Shown in pieces: positions 59,117 through 64,000 of a stretch of DNA of 64,000 nt; within the stretch, counting starts at the first letter, position 1, and the number at the start of each line of letters is the position of its first letter. The DNA lies in assembly GCA_963825505.1 (NCBI GenBank), contig CAWGTL010000014.1, positions 124,001 through 188,000 on the forward strand, in the 5' to 3' direction. The notes under the pieces were generated by a model. That model saw nothing but the letters and a program-made list of their open reading frames with translations. It was not told the DNA's origin and did not search any database. Origin of the DNA: JBBQSN01 sp963825505 (GTDB lineage Bacteria; Actinomycetota; Actinomycetes; Actinomycetales; CAWJMD01). A program made the position numbers and the translations under genes.

Positions 59117-60361
59117 ATGAGGTCGGTCGACGACCACCTCGCGCTCGCGCTCGCCACGGTGCGGGTCGTCCCCGCGATCGACCTGGCGCTGTCGGACGCG
59201 CTCGACTGCGTCCTGGCCGCGCCTACCGAGTCGGCGGTCTCGCTCCCGGGCTTCGACAACTCCTCGATGGACGGCTACGCCGTGGTGGCGGCCGACCTGG
59301 ACGGGGCGAGCGACGTCGCGCCGGTGGTCCTGCCCGTGGTCGGCGACCTGCCGGCCGGCGTGCGCCAGGTGCCCGCCATGTCGCAGGGCAGCGCCGTGCG
59401 GATCATGACGGGCGCCCCTGTGCCGCGGGGAGCCGACGCCGTCGTCCCGGTCGAGTGGACCGACGCCGGCACCGTCCGGGTCGGCATCCGACGCGCGCCC
59501 ACGCAGGGCCAGAACATCCGGCGCGTCGGCGAGGACGTCGTCGCCGGGCAGCCGCTGGTGGCTGCGGGGACGCGGCTGACCGCCCGCCACCTCGGGCTGC
59601 TCGCCGCCACGGGGCACGACAGGGTGCGGGTGCACCCGCGCCCGCGGGTGGTCGTGATGTCCACGGGTAGCGAGCTGGTCGAGCCGGGCCGCTCCCTGCG
59701 CGACGGCCAGATCTTCGAGTCCAACTCCTACGCGCTGGCGGCTGCCGTCACCGACACCGGTGCGATCGCGTACCGGGCACCGCTGGTGGCCGACGACGCC
59801 CGCGCCTTCGTCGACGCGCTCGAGGACCAGACGATGCGGGCCGACGCGATCATCACCACCGGCGGGGTCAGCGCGGGCGCGTACGACACCGTCAAGGAGG
59901 TGCTGTCGCGCCTCGGGACGGTGACCTTCGCGAAGGTGGCCATGCAGCCGGGGATGCCGCAGGGCGTCGGTCGCGTGGGGGACCGCGAGCACGAGGACGG
60001 CGCCGCCGGTGTCCCGATCTTCACGCTCCCGGGCAACCCGGTGAGCGCCTACGTCTCGTTCGAGGTGTTCGTGCGTCCCGCCCTGCGCAAGATGATGGGC
60101 GAGAGCTCGCTGCACCGGCCGCTGGTGCGCGCCACGGCCACGCGGGGGTGGACCTCCCCGCCGGGCAAGCGGCAGTTCACCCGGGTCGTCGTCGAGGGTG
60201 CCGTGGGCGGCTTCAGCGTGAGACCGGTGGGCGGTCAGGGTTCGCACCTGGTGAACGACCTGTCGGTCGCCAACGGCCTCGCCGTCGTGCCCGAGGAGGT
60301 CACCGAGGTCTCCGCGGGCGACACCGTCCGCTGCATGCTGCTCGAACGGGGTCGACGATGA
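59117..60361 (+). CDS. MoeA/gephyrin-like protein, probably Glp
   Basis: The 414-residue protein has the MoeA domains: FDNSSMDGYAVVAADL, MTGAPVPRGADAVVPVEW, STGSELVEPGRSLRDGQIFESNSYAL, the TTGGVSAGAYD Mo-cofactor site, and FTLPGNPVSAYVSFE. It could insert molybdate into molybdopterin. In corynebacteria a MoeA-like protein, Glp, instead acts in cell division with the membrane protein GlpR. The neighbouring SepX/GlpR-like gene at 62044 favours that role here. ATG 59117 follows the galU stop by 25 bp, and its end overlaps moaC (ATGA). Confidence 0.88.
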   Translation: MRSVDDHLALALATVRVVPAIDLALSDALDCVLAAPTESAVSLPGFDNSSMDGYAVVAADLDGASDVAPVVLPVVGDLPAGVRQVPAMSQGSAVRIMTGAPVPRGADAVVPVEWTDAGTVRVGIRRAPTQGQNIRRVGEDVVAGQPLVAAGTRLTARHLGLLAATGHDRVRVHPRPRVVVMSTGSELVEPGRSLRDGQIFESNSYALAAAVTDTGAIAYRAPLVADDARAFVDALEDQTMRADAIITTGGVSAGAYDTVKEVLSRLGTVTFAKVAMQPGMPQGVGRVGDREHEDGAAGVPIFTLPGNPVSAYVSFEVFVRPALRKMMGESSLHRPLVRATATRGWTSPPGKRQFTRVVVEGAVGGFSVRPVGGQGSHLVNDLSVANGLAVVPEEVTEVSAGDTVRCMLLERGRR

Positions 60362-60858
60362 GACCCGCTGGGGGAGAAGAGGTCACGGGCGGGTCCGGGC
60401 TCACCCACGTCGACGCCGCCGGGCACGCGCGGATGGTCGACGTCAGCGCCAAGCCCGTCACGGCACGGGAGGCGACCGCGCGGGGCCGCGTTCTGTGCAG
60501 CCCGCAGGTGGTGGCGGCGCTGCGGTCGGGCACTGTGCCGAAGGGTGACGCCCTGGCCGTCGCCCGGATCGCCGGCATCCAGGCCGCCAAGCGCACACCC
60601 GAGCTGGTGCCGCTCGCCCACCCGGTGGCTGTGCACTCCGTCGAGGTCGTCGTCGACGTCGTCGACGACGGCGTCGAGATCGCGGCGACGGTGCGCACCG
60701 CCGACCGCACCGGCATCGAGATGGAGGCGCTGACCGCGGTGGCCGTCGCGGGCCTGACGGTGGTCGACATGGTCAAGGCCATCGACCGCGGCGCCCGGAT
60801 CACCGACGTGCGCGTGGTGGCCAAGAGCGGAGGGCGGTCGGGTGACTGGCGGGAGTGA
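60358..60858 (+). CDS. moaC: Cyclic pyranopterin monophosphate synthase
   Basis: MoaC performs the second step of molybdenum cofactor synthesis. The 166-residue protein shows MVDVSAKPVTAREATARG, GDALAVARIAGIQAAKRTPELVPLAHP (catalytic region), and GIEMEALTAVAVAGLTVVDMVKAID. The ATG overlaps the MoeA-like stop by 4 nt. moaB begins 17 bp before its end. No moaA, moaD or moaE is present in the window. Confidence 0.95.
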   Translation: MRPAGGEEVTGGSGLTHVDAAGHARMVDVSAKPVTAREATARGRVLCSPQVVAALRSGTVPKGDALAVARIAGIQAAKRTPELVPLAHPVAVHSVEVVVDVVDDGVEIAATVRTADRTGIEMEALTAVAVAGLTVVDMVKAIDRGARITDVRVVAKSGGRSGDWRE

Positions 60859-61348
60859 GAACGCCGGGCGGGCGCTCGTCGTCGTCGCGTCCACCCGGGC
60901 CGCGGCCGGCACGTACGAGGACCGGTCGGGGCCGGTGCTGGTGGAAGGCCTGCGCGCCATGGGTTTCCGGGTCGACGGGCCCGTCGTCGTCGCGGACGGC
61001 GAGCCGGTCGGCGACGCCCTGCATCAGGCGGTGGCGGACCGGTACGACGTGGTGCTGACGACCGGCGGCACGGGGCTGACGCCCAACGACCTGACCCCGG
61101 AGGTCACCCGTCCCGTGCTCGACCGCGAGATCCCGGGGCTGGCGGAGGCGATCCGCGCCGCGGGGACGGCCAAGGGCGTGCCGACCGCAGCGCTGTCCCG
61201 GGGGCTCGCGGGCGTCGCCGGCCGCACCCTGGTGGTCAACCTGCCCGGCTCCTCGGGCGGGTGCCGCGACGCCCTGGAGGTGCTCTCGCCCGTGCTCGCC
61301 CACGCCGTCAGCCAGGTGCGCGGGGGCGACCACCCGAGGCCGGCCTGA
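60842..61348 (+). CDS. moaB: Molybdenum cofactor biosynthesis protein, MoaB/MogA family
   Basis: The 168-residue protein adenylates molybdopterin or related steps. Motifs are ALVVVASTRAAAGTYEDRSGPVLVEGL, DVVLTTGGTGLTPNDLTPEVTRPVLDREIPG (molybdopterin-binding GGTG), and TLVVNLPGSSGGCRDALEVLSPVLAHAV. GTG 60842 overlaps moaC by 17 nt. A GNAT gene starts 1 bp after the stop. Confidence 0.93.
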   Translation: MTGGSENAGRALVVVASTRAAAGTYEDRSGPVLVEGLRAMGFRVDGPVVVADGEPVGDALHQAVADRYDVVLTTGGTGLTPNDLTPEVTRPVLDREIPGLAEAIRAAGTAKGVPTAALSRGLAGVAGRTLVVNLPGSSGGCRDALEVLSPVLAHAVSQVRGGDHPRPA

Positions 61349-61349
61349 C

Positions 61350-61952
61350 GTGCCCGAGGGGCAGACCTGGCCGCTGCGCCTGGAGGCCGACGACGTGGTG
61401 CTGCGCCCGCTCCGGCTGCGCGACGCCCGCGCCTGGCGGCGGCTGCGGTCCGACAACGCCGCCTGGCTCGCGCCGTGGGAGGCCACCAGCCCCGACCCGG
61501 ACACGCCCCTGCGCGGGTTCGCCTCGATGGTCCGGCAGGGACACCGCTCCGCTCGCGAGGGCACGGCCCTCCCGCTGGCGATCGAGGTGGACGGGCGCCT
61601 CGCCGGTGTCGTGAGCCTGTCCGGCGTGGTGTGGGGGTCGCTGCGCGGGGGCTCGATCGGTTACTGGATCGATCGCTCGGTCGCCGGGCGCGGCATCGTC
61701 CCGACAGCCGTGGCGGCGCTCACCGACCACTGCTTCGACGTCGTCGGTCTGCACCGCGTGGAGATCAACATCCGCCCGGAGAACGTCGCGAGCCTGCGGG
61801 TCGTGGCCAAGCTCGGGTTCCGCGACGAGGGGCTGCGCCGCAGCTACCTGCACATCGACGGCGACTGGCGCGACCACCGCACCTTCGCCCTGACCGCCGG
61901 CGAGGTCCCGGGCGGCCTCCTGGCCCGGTGGCGGTCGCTGCAGGACGGCTGA
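61350..61952 (+). CDS. GNAT N-acetyltransferase, RimJ/RimL-like
   Basis: The 200-residue enzyme has the GNAT fold: LEADDVVLRPLRLRDARAWRRLRSDNAAWLAPWE at the start, strands around IGYWIDRSVAGRGIVPTAVAALTDHCFDVVGLHRVEINIRPENVASLRVVAKLGFRDEG with the acetyl-CoA V-A-G-R-G-I signature, and the C-terminal RSYLHIDGDWRDHRTFAL. RimJ-type enzymes acetylate protein N-termini, perhaps ribosomal protein S5. It is in the galU-to-sepX run, one base after moaB. Confidence 0.9.
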   Translation: MPEGQTWPLRLEADDVVLRPLRLRDARAWRRLRSDNAAWLAPWEATSPDPDTPLRGFASMVRQGHRSAREGTALPLAIEVDGRLAGVVSLSGVVWGSLRGGSIGYWIDRSVAGRGIVPTAVAALTDHCFDVVGLHRVEINIRPENVASLRVVAKLGFRDEGLRRSYLHIDGDWRDHRTFALTAGEVPGGLLARWRSLQDG

Positions 61953-62043
61953 CGGCCCTCGTCCGGCCGAGTCACACCCGCCACTCGCGACACACCGTCC
62001 GTGCTCCCCGACCCCGGTGGCGTGTCGTCCTAGCGTTCGGGGT

Positions 62044-62913
62044 GTGGACAGCAGCGTCATCTTCCTGATCGTCATCGGGTTGTGGGCTGCCATCCTCGTC
62101 CCGCACTGGCTGCGCCGTCGCGAGCACCTGTCGCACTCGAGGTCGGTGGACCGCTTCTCCGCGGCGATGCGGGTGCTGGCCCGCCGACCGGCTCCCGAGG
62201 AGCTGCCCGACCGGCCCCGCGTCAGCACCTACGTGCTGACGCCGTCGCGCGAGCAGCGCGCGCTCGAGGCGGCCTCGTCCGACGACGACGACGTCCGGGT
62301 CGAGCCGGCGACGCCGCCCGCGCCGGTCGCCGGTCGTCGGCCGCGACGGCGGCTCGCCCGCGTCCTCGCCGCCCTGCTGCTGGTCTCGCTGCTCGCCGCC
62401 CCGGTGCTCGGCGCGCTGTCGGTGGCCGGCCTGCTCCTGCCCTGGGCCGCCGCGCCGGCGGTCGGCACCGCCCTGGTCCTCCTGGTCGCGCTGCGGACGT
62501 CCGCGCGACGCCGCCGCCGGCTCGCCACCACGGTCGTGCCCGTCGCCCACGTCGCGGTCGTCGCCCACCCGGCCGACGAGCTCGTTGACGACCGGGCTGA
62601 GGACGAGGTCCTGGTGCCCGTCGGGCGCGAGGAGCTCTTCGACGAGGCCGAGCACACGGCCCGCGAGGAGCAGGCCCGGATCCGGCGCCTGGCCGAGGAG
62701 GCCCTGCGCGCGGCCGACGTCCCGTACCGCGAGCCCGAGCCCGGCGAGTGGACCCCCGTCGCCGTCCCGCTCCCGGCGTACCTGCTCAAGCCGCACGCGC
62801 GTCCGGCCTGGCAGCCCGCGGCGCCGGCCGCGGCTCCCGCGCGACGGCACGACGTGGACGAGGACGACATCCCGCTGTACGCCCCGCCCTCGCGCCGCGC
62901 CGCCGGCGCCTGA
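62044..62913 (+). CDS. Divisome membrane protein SepX/GlpR-like
   Basis: The 289-residue protein starts VDSSVIFLIVIGLWAAILVPHWLRRREHLSHSRSVDRFSAAMRVL, with an N-terminal TM followed by a basic juxtamembrane part, typical of SepX (Streptomyces) and GlpR (Corynebacterium). Two further TM helices (about residues 112-134 and 135-152) and a conserved ARIRRLAEEALRAADVPYREPEPGEWTPVAVPLPAYLLKP C-terminus follow. GlpR is the membrane receptor of the MoeA-like Glp, encoded three genes upstream. The GTG at 62044 follows TAGCGT by 7 nt. Confidence 0.88.
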   Translation: MDSSVIFLIVIGLWAAILVPHWLRRREHLSHSRSVDRFSAAMRVLARRPAPEELPDRPRVSTYVLTPSREQRALEAASSDDDDVRVEPATPPAPVAGRRPRRRLARVLAALLLVSLLAAPVLGALSVAGLLLPWAAAPAVGTALVLLVALRTSARRRRRLATTVVPVAHVAVVAHPADELVDDRAEDEVLVPVGREELFDEAEHTAREEQARIRRLAEEALRAADVPYREPEPGEWTPVAVPLPAYLLKPHARPAWQPAAPAAAPARRHDVDEDDIPLYAPPSRRAAGA

Positions 62914-62944
62914 CCCCCGCCTTGCTCGCTCCACCCACACCCCA

Positions 62945-64000
62945 TGGGGCTTGGGTTCAAGGGGTCGTTGCAACGCTTTAGCGCAGCGAGGTGTCGTGAT
63001 GAGTGGTCGCAGGGCGTTGTTGCAGGATCGTCGGGTCTTCTGGGAGGCCATCGCCGAGGGGTTGTCGACGGTCCAGGCGGGTCGGCTGGTGGGCATCTGC
63101 GCGCCGCAGGCGGGTGAGTGGTTCAGTGATGCTGGCGGGATGTCACCGCTGGTGCTGGTCGAGCCGTCGTTGAGGTACCTGTCGTTGATCGAGCGGGAGG
63201 AGATCGCTGTCCTGCTCGCGGCCGGCTGCAGCGTGCGAGCGATCTCCCGGCAGCTCGGACGGGCGCCCTCGACGGTCAGTCGGGAGATCCACCGCAACAG
63301 CCGGCGCGCGTTGATCGGGCACTACTGGACCAATCGGTCCTCACCAGCGCGCGGGCGGGTCCCGCAGCATCTGCCGGACTACCGCGCGGTCCCGGCCCAG
63401 CAGCGGGCCGAGCGGATGGCCCGGCGCCCGAAGGTGGCCAAGCTCGCCGCGCACGAGCGGCTGCGCCGATACGTCCAGGACAAGCTGGTCGGGCGGCAGT
63501 GCTGGTCACCGGAGCAGATCGCGGCCCGGGTCCGGGTCGACTTCCCCGACGATGAACGGATGCGGATCAGTCACGAGGCGATCTACCAGTCCCTCTACGT
63601 TCAGGGCCGCGGCGCGCTGCGCAAGGAGCTGACGGTCTGCCTGCGCACCGGTCGGGCGGTGCGCAAGCCCCGCCGCCGTGCCGGTGCCCGCCGCACCCGG
63701 ACGATCCCGGCCGAGCTGATGATCAGCCAGCGCCCGGCCGAGATCGCCGACCGCGCCGTGCCAGGGCACTGGGAGGGCGACCTGATCCTGGGCACCGCGG
63801 CCAGGTCCGCGATCGGGACCCTGGTCGAACGCAGCACCCGGTACGTGATGCTGCTGCACCTGCCCGGCGACCACGCCGCCGAGACCGTGCGCGAGGCGAT
63901 CGCCGCGACGATCGTGGACCTGCCCGAGCACCTGCGCCGCTCCCTGACCTGGGACCAGGGCAGCGAACTGGCCCAGCACGCCCAGCTGCGGATCGACACC
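62945..64000 (+). mobile_element. IS30-family insertion sequence, left part only
   Basis: The segment TTGGGTTCAAGGGGTCGTTG at about 62950-62969, followed by CAACGCTTTA, resembles the terminal inverted repeat of actinobacterial IS30 elements, just before the transposase gene. The right end lies beyond the window, so the boundaries and any target duplication cannot be set. The element sits 32 bp or so after the sepX/glpR stop. Confidence 0.8.
62999..64000 (+). CDS. IS30-family transposase, 3' truncated by window edge
   Basis: The frame is open to the right edge without a stop (334 codons). It has the IS30 helix-turn-helix LSLIEREEIAVLLAAGCSVRAISRQLGRAPSTVSREIHRN, the central ISHEAIYQSLYVQGRGALRKEL, and the DDE catalytic core: first Asp in GHWEGDLILG, second in LTWDQGSELAQH. 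The third residue (Glu) must lie beyond the edge. ATG 62999 or GTG 62996 could start it. Codon choice is slightly less GC-biased near its 5' end than the neighbours, consistent with a mobile element. Confidence 0.93.
   Translation, partial: MSGRRALLQDRRVFWEAIAEGLSTVQAGRLVGICAPQAGEWFSDAGGMSPLVLVEPSLRYLSLIEREEIAVLLAAGCSVRAISRQLGRAPSTVSREIHRNSRRALIGHYWTNRSSPARGRVPQHLPDYRAVPAQQRAERMARRPKVAKLAAHERLRRYVQDKLVGRQCWSPEQIAARVRVDFPDDERMRISHEAIYQSLYVQGRGALRKELTVCLRTGRAVRKPRRRAGARRTRTIPAELMISQRPAEIADRAVPGHWEGDLILGTAARSAIGTLVERSTRYVMLLHLPGDHAAETVREAIAATIVDLPEHLRRSLTWDQGSELAQHAQLRIDT

Noticed and set aside
62945..64000. A larger integrated element or prophage at the right edge
   Set aside because: Only an IS30-type end and transposase are visible; no integrase, phage or conjugation genes are in the window.

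Overview
The window is a very GC-rich, gene-dense chromosomal segment of an actinobacterium. The lineage is supported by type VII secretion genes (two WXG100 proteins, EccD, EccB, a mycosin-like protein), a DUF222/HNH endonuclease, a fused isobutyryl-CoA mutase, SepX/GlpR-like and DivIVA-like proteins, and many start codons placed 6-7 nt after a TANNNT -10 box, which implies leaderless mRNAs. I cannot fix the family. Cellulomonad-, nocardioid- or geodermatophilid-like groups would all fit.

Layout. 1-8.1 kb: the end of a fused 2-oxoacid dehydrogenase E1, a decayed gene remnant, DUF305, an ArsR-SRPBCC-DUF1801 operon with a readable promoter and two operators, a diguanylate cyclase, a truncated and a frameshifted copy of a DUF222/HNH gene, and a coupled ECF sigma factor/Ogt pair. 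8.1-20.4 kb: two paralogous ArsR-type regulators, a LysR fragment-sized regulator beside an orphan peptide-binding lipoprotein, an oxidoreductase, AroQ, a ribbon-helix-helix-like protein with an ATCATTAC tandem operator, a frameshifted transketolase-like E1, a GGDEF remnant and an acyl-CoA dehydrogenase. 20.4-31.5 kb: an amidohydrolase, a response regulator/histidine kinase/GerMN lipoprotein operon, a STAS/PP2C-like/small-protein operon, and a run of small regulators (MarR, WYL, ArsR) with DinB, VOC and MFS genes. The ArsR/MFS intergenic region carries three overlapping 18-bp operators.

31.5-37.9 kb: IcmF behind a perfect palindrome, a VWA lipoprotein, a BtuF-like protein and an unknown protein. 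37.9-50.5 kb: two large coiled-coil proteins and a kinase-fold-like membrane protein on the minus strand face a plus-strand block MoxR-DUF58-VWA, two WXG100 proteins, EccD, EccB, a mycosin whose three catalytic positions all appear replaced, and an acidic small protein. No EccC or EccE lies here. 50.5-64 kb: MscL, an SAF protein, MTA phosphorylase, an FmdB protein under a CIRCE-like operator, a cation/proton antiporter, a penicillin-acylase-family Ntn hydrolase, 5-formyl-THF cyclo-ligase, then galU-moeA/glp-moaC-moaB-GNAT-sepX/glpR, and an IS30-family element running off the right edge.

Quality note. Five or six genes have their family homology split across two frames, often at C or G runs. 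They may be real decay or indel errors in the assembly; the reads would tell. The strongest leads are the catalytically altered mycosin in an EccC-less ESX-like locus, the CIRCE-like site on fmdB, the 14-bp-periodic triple ArsR operator, the duplicated TGAAC-N6-GTTCA operator, and a 20-bp insertion between 11-bp repeats in a DinB gene.
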